Part shown: positions 21,512-32,244 of the stretch, one piece after another
How positions within the stretch are numbered: position 1 is the stretch's first letter
Layout: each line of letters opens with the position of its first letter
Assembly (NCBI GenBank): GCA_963970005.1
Contig: CAXAMN010001470.1
Coordinates: forward strand, 54,887-118,886
Source of the DNA: Durusdinium trenchii
Taxonomy: Eukaryota > Sar > Dinophyceae > Suessiales > Symbiodiniaceae
Direction of reading: 5' to 3'
Length of the DNA stretch: 64,000 nt
The notes under the pieces: generated by a model
Databases searched by the model: none
Seen by the model: only the letters and a program-made list of their open reading frames with translations
Told to the model about the DNA's origin: nothing
Translations under genes and position numbers: made by a program

Positions 21512-22074
21512 TTGCACTCACCCCAGTGGAGACCAGACTGCACCAGGGAAAAGAAAAAGAAAGAAAGTACGGATCCATTCGATGATCCTGATGTCAACCC
21601 ATACGTCACTTGGATGCAAGCTCTATATAAGTGCTTGCCAGTCAAGCTCACACTTTTTTGGGAATCAAGCCTCAAGAGCTGCCAATCCAAAGAGACGAAA
21701 CTCTTCTGCATGTCTTGCAGGACCTTGGCGCACAAGAAAAGCACCACAAGAAGAGAAAGAAGGACAAGAAAGACAAGAAGGCCAGACAGTGACAGGACAA
21801 GAAGGCCACCAGAAACAATGTACGCTTGTGTTGCGTACGGATCATGCATCGTGGTGACTTTTAGTACCTGTCCATTCGCCAGACGTGTAGAACAAGTGGA
21901 TCCCGATGGTCCCATGCTTGTCCGGTTCTTGTGGAAATCGATGAACATGGTTTCTGCTCCAATCCACCAGATACTCTTAATGGCAAGGATTTGGAATGCC
22001 TCGCAAAAGGGATGCAGGTTCAAAACACCGGAAGGGAAGTGCATGTTTACTCTAGACCCTTTTGCTGATCCCTA
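21512..22074 (+). CDS. Candidate exons of an unrecognised gene
   Basis: The plus strand has three plausible exon pieces. Around 21566-21630 it reads DPFDDPDVNPYVTWMQAL. A piece starting after the acceptor-like CTTGCAG at 21720 reads DLGAQEKHHKKRKKDKK. A third, about 21885-22074, contains VDPDGPMLVRFLWKSM and ends in TLDPFADP and a stop. Their composition is protein-like and the acceptor context is good, but they do not all lie in one frame and no domain is recognised. A long minus-strand frame covers the same bases and is probably a shadow. Confidence 0.3.
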
Positions 22075-22724
22075 ACCCACCTTACACGCTGACGGTTTTG
22101 GTGCCACAGGAAGATTACAGTAAATTGTAATTACCTGACCCTTGCAGAGGTAAAAGGTGACAGGTGAGTTGTGACAGAACACGGCAGAAACTCCTTTTCA
22201 GACTCCGATGGTTGGTCTGAGCTGCGGTGACCAGGTCGAGGGTTACCTTGTCTTGCAGTTGAGGGCAGCACGACGCCGCGAATTTTTAATCCATGTATGT
22301 TCGCATTGTCACAAGACCTGCTGTCCAGGGTGACCAGAACTACTCAGAAGCCCAAGCCTTGTTTGGATCTTAGACGGTCTTTTTGGAGACCAGGCACTCA
22401 ACCAATCGCTGGAGACATATTTGGCACAAGAATCTATGTCGTGCAACACAAATTCTTAGAGTCCACTAACAATTGAACCATCATTTTTTAAAGAACACCT
22501 GTGGGACTGTCTAAGGTCAGGCTTGGTGGATTTCTAGGTCGATGAACGGGCAAGGCCAACCAGGACACAAGAGCAAGATTGGGAGGTACGGCAATTGTGA
22601 AACTGCAAGAGGATGATTTGGGTTCCTTGTTGATCGTATTGTTTTTTGTAGACTTGCGCACAGCCAATGTGCGTAGCGGCGTAGCGCATTAGCTGGATTC
22701 TTTTTCAAGCCCCATGATTGTCTC
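22075..22724. other. Non-coding interval, nothing recognised
   Basis: No supported gene, repeat or regulatory element seen on either strand. Confidence 0.4.
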
Positions 22725-22770
22725 ATGCCCTGCGACACAACAGAGCCACATCCTTCAGTTGGTGGCGAAC

Positions 22771-22961
22771 ATCTTCTCATTAACGACAAAAGCACAAACG
22801 GCAAAGCCATCATGCTGCAGGAGTGCCGTGTTGGTCGAGCTGTCTTGCTAATGAGAAGTGGCCTTGTTGAGGTTGCTGAAAGGAGCTCCTGTGCTTTGCA
22901 GGGTTCCTCACCCGAAAATGTGCCGCCAGGTCCTTGTAGCTCCCGGGCCATGCACATTTAA
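22771..22961 (+). CDS. Candidate exon with FHA-like motif
   Basis: After the acceptor-like CCTTCAG ending near 22760 the plus strand reads VGGEHLLINDKSTNGKAIML. The NDKSTNGK part resembles the core of forkhead-associated (phosphothreonine-binding) domains, where S/T-N-G is conserved. The rest of the FHA fold is not visible, so other exons would be needed. The region could be an exon remnant. Confidence 0.3.
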
Positions 22962-23387
22962 CATCTCTAGACTCTAGACTCTAGAACGTGGAACTTCAAA
23001 TTCACCGGCAGAGGTTGAATGTGCATGAATTGGTGTCTGAAGCCATCTGACAGCTTCGCCAATTTTCACATAGTTTGAATGTGGCTTTTTTGAAGCTTCA
23101 TGCACTCACCGTTACACAATGAAATGATGTTTTCATTTCAACAAATTTGGACTTGTACGTGAATTAGTATTGGGCTTCAGATCTCAAGTGATCTCAAGGA
23201 CTCTAGGGAGTTGAATCCTTCCAAAGTGATGCGAGAATCTGCCTTGCCACTGGTGCGGGGTTAATTGATTCAAAGGGTGTCGTATGTAGCAGCAAGTCAT
23301 TTGTGTTTCATGCACAAGTGGCCAGCGCAATGTACATATCACACCAAGACATTTTGTCAAGTGCAGACAAACAAGACTCTTTCTCGA
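22962..23387. other. Non-coding interval, nothing recognised
   Basis: Starts with a short TCTAGACTC cluster; otherwise no supported feature. Confidence 0.4.
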
Positions 23388-23492
23388 CTACTAGGAGCAA
23401 GGACGATACTAGGGGCTCCTGGCATCGCTACTAGGAACAAAAAGCTGCTAGGGGCTCCTGGTCTTACTACTAGGAACAAGGACGCTACTAGC
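23388..23492. repeat. Dispersed CTACTAGG-type repeat, copy 3
   Basis: The same unit structure as at 10615-10727, with several substitutions (GACGATACTAGG, AAAAAGCTGCTAGG). Confidence 0.9.
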
Positions 23493-24244
23493 GGCCTTTG
23501 CGTCTGAGAAGATGAATCAATGTATGTTGGACCCATGAGGTTGTCCCAAGCTGAAGCCGAAGCCAGCTGAGCTGTGCAGCGTGGTAGTAGTACATTGCAG
23601 TGCAGCCAAACTGACTCATCAGATCACACGCCTTATCACTGCAGACATTCAGATGCTTCCCAGTCCAAGTCAGATTGCAAGAGATTTGTTGATTTGAGAG
23701 TTGACTGGAAAAGAACATCTACTACTTGAATGCACTTGCTGCTTATTGTTGCTTTAGTTTGAAGAACACCACCCCTTGCTGCAATGGCACCCAAGCCTGC
23801 CGCTTTTGCACCACCTCTGCGGAGCGGACAGAGGGCATCCAGCGCAATCAGTGCGGTTGCAAAGGTCCCCAGCCACTTGGAACTTGTGGTGTTTACGGAG
23901 ATTTCGTTCGGCAATTGCTTCTTTCAGCCGTTATCAAGCCTTGCCTTGCCCTCTTGTCATTTTTGTGTGCTTCTTGTCAAATACATTTTCAGTCTCAAGT
24001 CTGATCTTGTGCACGAGAACTTACGCTACCGTAGGACCGTAGACCAAGGCTTCGCGCGCATCTTAAGTAGATGGACAAGTAGACCCCCTCTAGCAAGGTC
24101 TTTTGAACCACGTTTCTATTCGTTAGGGGATCTCTCTCTCTCTCTCTCTACATACATCCCTCAAATTCCCACAACCTATCCTAGTCTCGTGCATGCGTTT
24201 AATGGCAGGGGGGGTTTCAGAGTGGATTCTTCAGGACACAAGCT

Positions 24245-24347
24245 AGGACGCTACTAGGGGCTCCTGGCATCGCTACTAGGAACAAGAAGCTACTAGGGGC
24301 TCCTGGCCGTACTACTAGGAGCAAGGACGCTACTAGAGGCTCCTCGC
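24245..24347. repeat. Dispersed CTACTAGG-type repeat, copy 4
   Basis: Four alternations of the GGGGCTCCTGG and CTAGGARCAAG phrases, about 750 bases right of copy 3. The interval between the copies (23493-24244) has no supported gene; a 22-base CT repeat is at 24130. Confidence 0.9.
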
Positions 24348-26030
24348 TCTAGAGTGTTGTGTTCTCAAATTCGTCTCCGTGAGAGAACGCCTTCGTTGCT
24401 GGTGCTTCAGGTCGCCGTTTGCGACAAGATCTCGGTCCTGCCGTTCAGGCACATGAAGAGCCGCGTGCGCTTCCTTCCACCACCTGAAGAAGATTCCTTT
24501 ATTTTGGATTCTGATGGTTGACTTTCAGCAGTTTGTTCTTTTCCACTGATTCCTGTGAGGATTTGCAAGGCTTGGTTTCACCCATATCTTTTATGGATGC
24601 CTCTCTTCATTACACCAGAAAAGATGTCCATTGCAGGGTGGCGAGCGTACGCATCTCACCTCAACGTCCGAGTTGCAGGTACGTTGTAGCAAAGTCGGCT
24701 TGGGCGGGTGGATAGATCAAGACCAAATTTGGAAACAAAGTACCGTTCTAAATCTTGGGTCTGAAGACGTGCCTGGCAGGTGGCTTTTGACCTCTTGGAT
24801 GAACACAAGCGTGGTGCTTTGGATCACCAACAAGCCAAGAGGTTCGAGATGTTTGCCTGTTAGCCTTTTTGTCAAAGTTTTTCTTGGTGTGTTTTGTACG
24901 ATCATTCTGCTAGGTGGCTACGATGCGCAGGTTGGTGCCTACCGGACAAGGAGCTCAGCGAAATGCTCGCCGAGCATATCAGGCAAGATTGGAGCACACC
25001 GAAGAACACACTGTGGGCACGGAATGCCAACCCCAAAGTGGATATGTTGATTTGTGAAGCAATTGTATTTTAGTATTTTAGCACAAAAACGGAGCATGAG
25101 ACCAGCCACCAGTCTTACTCTCCCCCGCTAGGCAACGCGCAAAGCGTGGTACCATGTTGGAGGAGAAGTGGGCCTTCAAGCAACTTTTGGATGTGCTGGA
25201 GAAGAACAAATCCAGACCTTTGGATAGTCTTTGGATTGAGTTTTTTAGATGCGTGAGGACGGTCAGAAGGATGTGTTTTTGTGATGGCAACTGAACAACC
25301 TGAAGTGCATTCAACATGTTTTGCTGCTTCCTATTGTTTACTTATCGACAACAAAGCTGAGGAGAGAACACAACTGTGAAACGCCTACAGCCGCTGGACC
25401 AGATCGTCAGAGTTTGAAAGCACTCTAGGCAGCCACCTTTGCCACAAATATGGTGTAATGAATTTGAACCTAAGCCACCAAAAACACGGATAATTTTTTC
25501 ACAAGTTTAGGACTTGCGTTGGGGTTTGCACTTGAATTTTGTTTCTTCGTCCACTGACCACACCTCAGGAGTGCCTTGCGCTGCTTGGCAGGTTTATTTG
25601 AGTGACGAAGTTTGCCAACATTTCAACACATTCCCTGGGCCACATGGAAAATTACAACATTCCTCTCCCTTTTTCATTTGCCGCAGTAGGCAGTGGAGAG
25701 CTTTACAGGTATGTTTCGCCTGTTGGAGAAGGGTTTGAGAGCAGCAGAAGCGTTCGCTTCTTCTGCAGTGTTTAACTTTGGTGCTTGTAATTTGTGAACA
25801 CAAATTCTGGGCAATTCTGGGCCAGAAAGCTTGCCTAGATTCGAATCAGAAGCATTCAATTAAGGCACTTTGGCCAAAAATCGGTCGAAGATTGCGAAGG
25901 TTCGGCTGCTTTGGGCAAGGGCACAAACATAGTTTAAGAGGGTTGCCAAGCACAGCATCACAACTTTCCATGGCACTACAGAGATGCACAGAAATCTCAA
26001 ATTGCCAATTTCATGTCTTTTTCTCCAAAG
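24348..26030. other. Non-coding interval, nothing firmly recognised
   Basis: Several 60-140 codon frames on both strands, none with motifs. Introns of a gene that includes the exon candidates at 26031 and 27123 would be one explanation. Confidence 0.35.
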
Positions 26031-26158
26031 TGCCTTACGCATCCTTGGAGGCAAGGCTTTTGGAGATCTCCGATGCGGAGCTTGTGCTCAGTGAGCTGAA
26101 GCTGGATTCCAAGTGTCTTAGGCAGAAAATCTTGAACGACGGATGGACAGATGCCTAG
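26031..26158 (+). CDS. Candidate terminal exon, helical peptide
   Basis: It follows an acceptor-like CTCCAAAG and reads PYASLEARLLEISDAE...ILNDGWTDA to a TAG at 26156. The peptide is amphipathic and helical, with a charge pattern typical of coding DNA. No family is recognised. Confidence 0.3.
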
Positions 26159-27122
26159 ACAATTGCTTTATCTCGGTAGACTTGCTGGAAAGACAAGCAT
26201 CTTGCAAAACTATCAGCCAAGTCCAAAAAGAACACTGTAGTAGGTGCTGCCTGGTTTGAGGAGTACAATGATTACGAAAATACACATTTGACCACAGACA
26301 GAACAGGCGCATAGTTCCCCTTTTGTTCTGTGAATGGGATAACCATGTATACTATACCTAAAGACATTCATACACAGGTGCCTGTTGTACTCTGTCACAC
26401 TTTGTTTTGTTTGCAGCGTGTTTTGGTGGAATTGTTCTCCTTAACAAGCTGTCATCTTCTCCGAATGTCTTTGCTCACCATTGCTATATTTCCATGCCAT
26501 TGCGTTTTCAGTTCTTTTTATTGAGGTTCTCCAAGAGCACCAGCCTAGGAACATATTGGACTGCGATACCCTGGCAGAGAAGATCCTTGCACGAATTTGT
26601 GATCCGCCTTGTCCAAGCTGGGCTGGGCCCAGCGTCTTAATTTGCGTGCAGCGTGACCAAGCGCCACCAGGATGCAGGAAGTGTGAGCCGAAAGCCACTC
26701 TGACATGTTGAAGACCAAGTAAATAGAGATAGCATAATGGCATAGGGTTGGAGGTGCCCAAATGGGCCCCTCAAATGCTACTATCCCTAAATGGCTCGGG
26801 ACCTAACAAGTTTATTTTGTTGGCTCAATCAAGCGTAAGCCTTTGCATCCACTTTGCATTGCTTTGCATCCGCTTCAAGGCCCGATGTACATATCAAATA
26901 TGCCTCCCATGCACACCTGGATCTTCTCTTTGACATCTATTGCCGTCGAATTCAGGCTGGCTTTTGTAGTTTATTGTCTGACTGCAACACGGAGCCACAT
27001 GCATGTATGCAGAAAAGTCAGATGCATTCATATTGAATTCATATTGCAATAATATTGTTGTTTTATATGTGTTTGTCGAAGGTCTGGTAATTATCATTTT
27101 GCGGTGGTTTGAACGTCTTCAG

Positions 27123-27251
27123 GTTGACAGTTCCCTTGTGAGCTTTAAGCTTCGTAATCGAGAGCTCCAAGAGGACGACACCTACGAAAGCTTGAGAATG
27201 GGTGGTCAGGACCAACATCTTTTCAGCCGATGCAGAATCTTGCTGTCATGA
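27123..27251 (+). CDS. Candidate terminal exon with ubiquitin-like (SUMO/Rad60-SLD type) pattern
   Basis: After the acceptor GTCTTCAG the plus strand reads VDSSLVSFKLRNRELQEDDT then YESLRMGGQDQ and a TGA at 27249. The order 'strand, small loop with L, DDT, xSL-M-xxxD' matches the C-terminal half of SUMO-like folds, where a D-D/E-T-P-x-x-L-x-M segment precedes the last strand. The N-terminal half would have to lie in an upstream exon that was not found, and no di-glycine end is present. Confidence 0.35.
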   Translation, partial: VDSSLVSFKLRNRELQEDDTYESLRMGGQDQHLFSRCRILLS

Positions 27252-27707
27252 TCGAAACAGCAGGTAGCTGAGACAGGCAATGCAGCGGCTCAATCCTTCA
27301 CCATGTGTTTGACAGGATGTCATCACCGCCACAGTGAAGGCATCAAAGGCTTCCGACTCTTGCTTGCAGTCAGGAGGAAAAGTATTTACTATTGTTTTTA
27401 TATGTTTTATCTTTTTCCTGCACTGATGCGGCTGGAAGTGAGTGCAAGCCTTCCTAATATATTCTGAAGTTCTTTTAGTTTTCGAATGCTTTTGAATTCT
27501 GTTTGCTGAACTATTGGCGACTGTCTTCAGGTCCGGTTTGAGGGCTCGGCCTCCTCCGAAAGTGATTCGTAGAAGCTTTGACAAAAGTCCTCATGGATCC
27601 TCATGGATCCTTTTGCTGCAGTGAATAAGTGACATGGACGCTTCGCAACTCGGTTCTGATTGTGCCGCAGTTTCTCAGCAGAGGCAATGTTATGATGGCA
27701 AAGCAGA
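27252..27707. other. Non-coding interval, nothing recognised
   Basis: A duplicated phrase CTCATGGATC at 27589-27610 is the only structure noted. Confidence 0.4.
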
Positions 27708-27818
27708 ATTCAAGGGGCTCCTGGCCTGACTACTAGGAGCAAGAAGCTACTAGGGGCTCCTGGCATCGCTACTAGGAGCAAAGAAGCTACTAGGAGCAAG
27801 GACGCTACTAGGGGCTGC
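27708..27818. repeat. Dispersed CTACTAGG-type repeat, copy 5
   Basis: The same family as at 10615. It ends 48 bases upstream of the oxidoreductase start codon, so it would lie in that gene's promoter or leader. Confidence 0.9.
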
Positions 27819-27865
27819 TCTTGCTGTCGGCAGGATTATCATTAGGCTCTTGTGTGGCAACTGCC

Positions 27866-28783
27866 ATGAGATTTTACTTTTTCGTTTCATGTTTGGGGGC
27901 TGCTGCGGCAGTGCTGGCATCAGCGGTTTGGTGGGTTTGGCCGGTGATTTTGCGACTCTGGCGAATACCGCAAGTGCTTGTTGATGGCAAGGACAAAGAT
28001 GCCTTGCGCATTGGCATTTTAGGTGCTTCTTTTATTGCACGAGCTGCCGTGGTACATGCAGCGGACAAGCGCCGGGATGTGTTAGTGTCAGCTGTAGCAG
28101 CGCGTGATTGGACCAAAGCTGAGACGTTTGCGAAGCAACACGGCATTCCGGCCTTTCACGGCGGAGCAACAGCATATTTGGACCTGCTAGCTCGTGAGGA
28201 TGTCGATGCTGTATATGTTGGCCTCCCAACACACCTCCATCTTGAATGGACGTTGGCAGCCTTGCGTGCAGGGAAACATGTCCTTCTGGAGAAGCCAGCT
28301 GTCTTGAACATGGAGGAGGCAAAACAATTGATAGGAGCCATGGCCGAGACAAAGCTGCAAGTTTTTGAAGCAGCCCATCATCGCTACCATCCAGCTGCAC
28401 GACGCTTCAAACAGCTTACATTGAAAGAAAGAGACGTTGGGCTGTCAGATTTTGAGGCGCGGTTTTCCATGTTGGATCCAAAGGCATTGTTGTCGATATT
28501 CAAGGAGCTTTTGGGTATTTCGAAGCCAGTGACCCAAGAGGACAGATTTCACGAGAGAATCAAGAATTTGGACCGGTGGTACTATTGCGTTGATATGCTC
28601 TTATGGAGCACTGGTGCAATAGATGCAGAAGTTATCTTTGCAAAGGAGGATCGTTTTTCAATCTCTGCCACTTTGAAGCTTCAACGCTCTGCTTCCACCG
28701 CTACTGCAACTCTCTATATGGCAAGAGACAACCTATGGGAGCCCTTTTCCTGGAGCATTGCAGAACATGGCTTAGCAGACAAG
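27866..28783 (+). CDS. Gfo/Idh/MocA-family NAD(P)-dependent oxidoreductase, 5' exon (gene partial)
   Basis: ATG at 27866 starts a frame with an N-terminal hydrophobic segment (residues about 2-30, FVSCLGAAAAVLASAVWWV), probably a signal anchor. The Rossmann motif follows, with G50-I-L-G-A in RIGILGASFIA, then VDAVYVGLPTHLH and the family hallmark EKP at Glu142-Lys143-Pro144 (GKHVLLEKPAVLN), and a C-terminal half with AAHHRYHP. Family members reduce or oxidise sugar-like or diol substrates with NAD(P); the overall pattern is nearest the trans-1,2-dihydrobenzenediol dehydrogenase type. About 60 C-terminal residues of the usual length are missing. The exon probably ends at the donor AAG|GTGAGA at 28783, since the frame stops five codons later. 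The following exon was not identified before the AT-rich domain begins, so the gene may be disrupted. Confidence 0.8.
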
Positions 28784-28798
28784 GTGAGACATGCTTGA

Positions 28799-29639
28799 GG
28801 GATCTTGAGGGTCATTACTGTATATATCGGGACCCAATTGGCATCTTTTTTATTTTGAAGGGACTGCATTCAAAACATTTGACACAAGCAGGGCTGAGAT
28901 GTTCGCTGTGAGGCAAGCAGTCTGCAGCTCCACAATTTTGGTTTCCCCTTTGTTTGGCATCGATTGGATGTTGCAAGTGCTTTGGATGGAATTGCTGTAT
29001 GTGTTTTTGCCAGCTTGTTTCAAGAGAGAACCAGGGGGTGGATTGAAAAGACTTGTTGCTCATAGCTAGAAGAAAACGTTTTGAAGCCACCACCAGAATG
29101 ACAGCTTGACTAGCCGTAGTTATTTGCTATATAACAATGCATGGAAGCACCTATGTTTGTATGCTGGAAGTTGAAGGGTGTACCGACTGAGGTGCAGGCA
29201 AGATCACCTCCGAGCAGCTCTATGGTGCTGGAGAGACTACGCAGCAAGCTGAGAGGGAACACCACTCAACTGGACCAGAGGAATATCTTCAAACAAGTCA
29301 ATTCTATCAAAACCCTGATTGGAATAATCTGATGTTCTAATGAAGAGATAGACTTAAAATGTTGTTGAGGTTGCTGAACTGAGCGAATTACATTTTGACT
29401 CTCAGCAATTTCTTTCGAGACTTTCCTCCAGATTCAGGTTCGAGCATCAACTTGGCTTCTTTCGTCAATCCATTCGGAATCAAGAACCTCCCGATGCTAA
29501 GGAGACACATCGAACAATTCTTTCAAGGAATGCATTTTCACCTTTGACTTTGCAGGAATCATCCTTTCTATTGACGATCCAAATAATCGATCGTATATTG
29601 GAGGCAAGTGGTTCAGGAATGCTGAAAACACGGTAAAGA
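28799..29639. other. Non-coding transition into the AT-rich domain
   Basis: Expected location of the remaining oxidoreductase exons, but none is recognised. Composition drifts to AT from about 29330. Confidence 0.4.
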
Positions 29640-30290
29640 TATATTCAAACAAATATATATATATATATTATACACATATATATTCTAGAAATAATATTGA
29701 ATTTTAAATATATTAATTTAATTAATTATATTTATTTGAAAAAAAAATATGTTTAATTTAGAAATTTAATCGATAAATTAATTTATAATATTTGATGGAT
29801 GGATGAATTGAATATTAGGAAATTTGGGAATAGAATGAATAAATTTACTCTATTTTTGAATAGGAACAATTTAAAATTTGAAAACGAATAAAAATTGGAT
29901 ATAATATATATTATTATATTAATATTATAAATAATTATTAATTAAATTTATAGATTATTAAAATTGATTTATATTTAATTTGATAAATAATATTAAGGAT
30001 ATTAATTATATATTAATTTTTAATTTAGAAAATATATTTTAAATAAATATAAATATATTATCGATAATATATACATTTAATTATTTAATTAAATTATTTT
30101 AAATATTATATTTAAATATAAATCGATATATTTTAATTATTAGTAAATATTCGAATTAAAATTCGAAAAAATAAATATAAATAATTGTAAATATATTATT
30201 GAATAATAATAATTAAGGATAAATTGGTAAATATATTATTGGTAGATATATTTTTTACAAGGAATTGGTTGGAATGCTCCAAGCTTTAGA
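29640..30290. other. Extremely AT-rich block, C-poor on the plus strand
   Basis: Nearly all A/T. The few C on the plus strand are often in CpG (for example all three C in bases 30121-30180), while G outside CpG is kept. No open frame. It adjoins the reverse transcriptase remnant and may be its eroded 5' continuation. Confidence 0.8.
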
Positions 30291-30291
30291 T

Positions 30292-31077
30292 CGTATTAAA
30301 CAAGGATTTAAAGACGTTTTTTTCTTTTGGACCATTAGTATGTATTTAATCCTTCACGATCTTTTAGCTTAGTATGATTATGTTTGGATTATTAACCACA
30401 TCCTGATATACGTAAATGATATCCATCTTAGATGGATTCTCACCTCACCGAGTGAGGGCCTCGCGGCATTACATGATTTGTTTTTCTTGTTTAGAGTGTT
30501 TAGTGCATATGACCTTCGTATTAATTAATAGAAGAGCGTGGCACTTACTCGCATGGTTGGCCGCGCGTTGAATCCTGGCCGCGCGTTGAATCCGTTTCTC
30601 CGCCGATGGATAAGTAGACCTATACTGCACCTACCAGATACCAACTTTACGATCCCTTTTGTGAGTAAAACCTCGTACCTCGGCACCATTGTGAATTATA
30701 GAGCATGGGAAGTTGACACAGTCAGACGTCGGATCACAGCATCCTAAACGTGCTTTCGAATTCTCTGCAGGTGGCTTCTTGATAAATATCATGACATCAA
30801 GATCCGAATTCGGTTGTACAACTAATGTATTCTTCCCACTGTGTTGTATGGGATCTTTGAGATGGGCATCATCTACAAATGCAGTCAAGACATCATTGGC
30901 ATGATTAATAACTACCATCGCCTGATTGCATATGCCCCTGTACATCTCACTCGCATCCCCACCGCAGAATTCTTCACCTCGCTTGGCCTTAGGCCTCCAT
31001 GGATTACACTGCAACACCTTTTTCAAAGACTCAAGACAGCCTTGAACCACCGACGGGACTTTTTCCGCAGTTCGGCC
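30292..31077 (+). pseudogene. LINE reverse transcriptase remnant (palm and thumb)
   Basis: In the frame of 30292: RIKQGFKDVFFFW (site of the QG motif), then YVND at 30409-30420 where the family has YADD, then NPFLRRWISR, TSYLGTIVNYRAW (the usual YLG segment) and VLYGIFEMGI. In-frame stops lie at 30370, 30526, 30529, 30745 and 30823. All are TAA or TAG at places where glutamine or tryptophan codons could have stood. YVND differs from YADD by GCN-to-GTN and GAT-to-AAT changes, both transitions toward AT. The gene cannot make a working enzyme. Confidence 0.85.
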
Positions 31078-32244
31078 ATGGATGAATCAGTCGAAGATGT
31101 TTGTGTCACGGTCCCAGCATATCCTGAAGCGCAAATTAGTCCACCCCTCCGTGATTCCATGCAAATGCCATAGGAACCTGTCCTTCGATGCCCGGAATGT
31201 GCCCGAGCCTTCACTCAGGTCAGATCATATAAACGACATCTTAGGGAATATCATCAGATTGCATGTCATCCTGAGGATCTCTTTCTTCCGTTGCGTGATG
31301 CATTGAATGGTCATTCCACGTGCAGACATTGTTTGAAACAATTCACTGATTTTTACAGATTCAGAGATCACATTAACAAGCGAGTCTGCCTGTCTTTTGA
31401 CCCTGCCAAGGACACCATTGTGCCGATCGGTGACCGACCAGATCTTCGCATGCATTTCAGATACAAAAGCATCCCAGGCTTGCTCCTCAACAAAGCCCTC
31501 ATGAGCGAACTAGCCAATCATTGTGCCTACTGCCATTCGGCTATTGCTGCTAAATTGATTCGTAGACACTACAAAGATGCTCATCCGCAACTCCTGCAAT
31601 ATGAACCACTGCATCGGGCACAGGTGTACGGATTCGCCCAACTCGGATCTGGAAAGGGCCAATGCATCCTTTGTGACCAAGCTAGTCATAATGTCCAGAG
31701 CCATCAATGTGGAGTTCTGTTTCAACTCAGTGTCATGCTAGGGCAGACCTATGATGTGTCGCACTTTCCAGTCATGCCTGTCATGCTTCGAACGCTGCCA
31801 GAAGATCGCCCAGAGGATGATCGTTCGACCTCTCGCCTGACCAGGACATCGACCACACAGGACGAGAAACAGAAGGCCTCTCCGAGTGACAGCCGTCAGT
31901 CATCAACATCCTGCTCACAGACTGGACACCGAGGTTCGTCTAGCTTGCACAAATGCACACGTTGTCAGATGGCCTTCTTGTCTGCCATAGGACTGACTCA
32001 ACACATGCAAGAAAGTCATGATGCCTCTTCGAGTGTTCAGACCACTGCCCCTCCGGCTCAGGTCTCCAAGAAGTTGAAAACATCCAGAACCATTCAACAG
32101 ATGCTAGGCCTCCCACCTGCTGGACCCATTCCGGAGGCACCCAAGCAGTTCGAGTGCCCATTGTGCCTTGAAACCATTGGCCGGAAAGCTTTGATTGGTC
32201 ATTTGCGCCGTGAACATCAAGCTGTGCACACGGGTAAGACATGA
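31078..32244 (+). pseudogene. LINE C2H2 zinc-finger region with one nonsense codon
   Basis: The frame continues from the RT remnant, so this is the C-terminal part of the polyprotein rather than a separate gene; ATG 31078 is merely the first methionine after the RT. A TAG at 31171 interrupts it between MQMP and EPVLRCPEC. After it come about six finger-like motifs: CPECARAF...H-x3-H-type at 31185-31255, CRHCLKQF, CAYCHSAI, CILCDQAS, CTRCQMAFLSAIGLTQHMQE, and CPLCLETIGRKALIGHLRRE. The fingers probably bind the element's RNA or target DNA. The stop TGA at 32242-32244 overlaps the next ATG (ATGA). Confidence 0.8.

Noticed and set aside
21385-22044. 219-codon minus-strand frame with a hydrophobic segment
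   Set aside because: The hydrophobic run is the complement of a lysine/arginine-rich plus-strand exon candidate, a common shadow.
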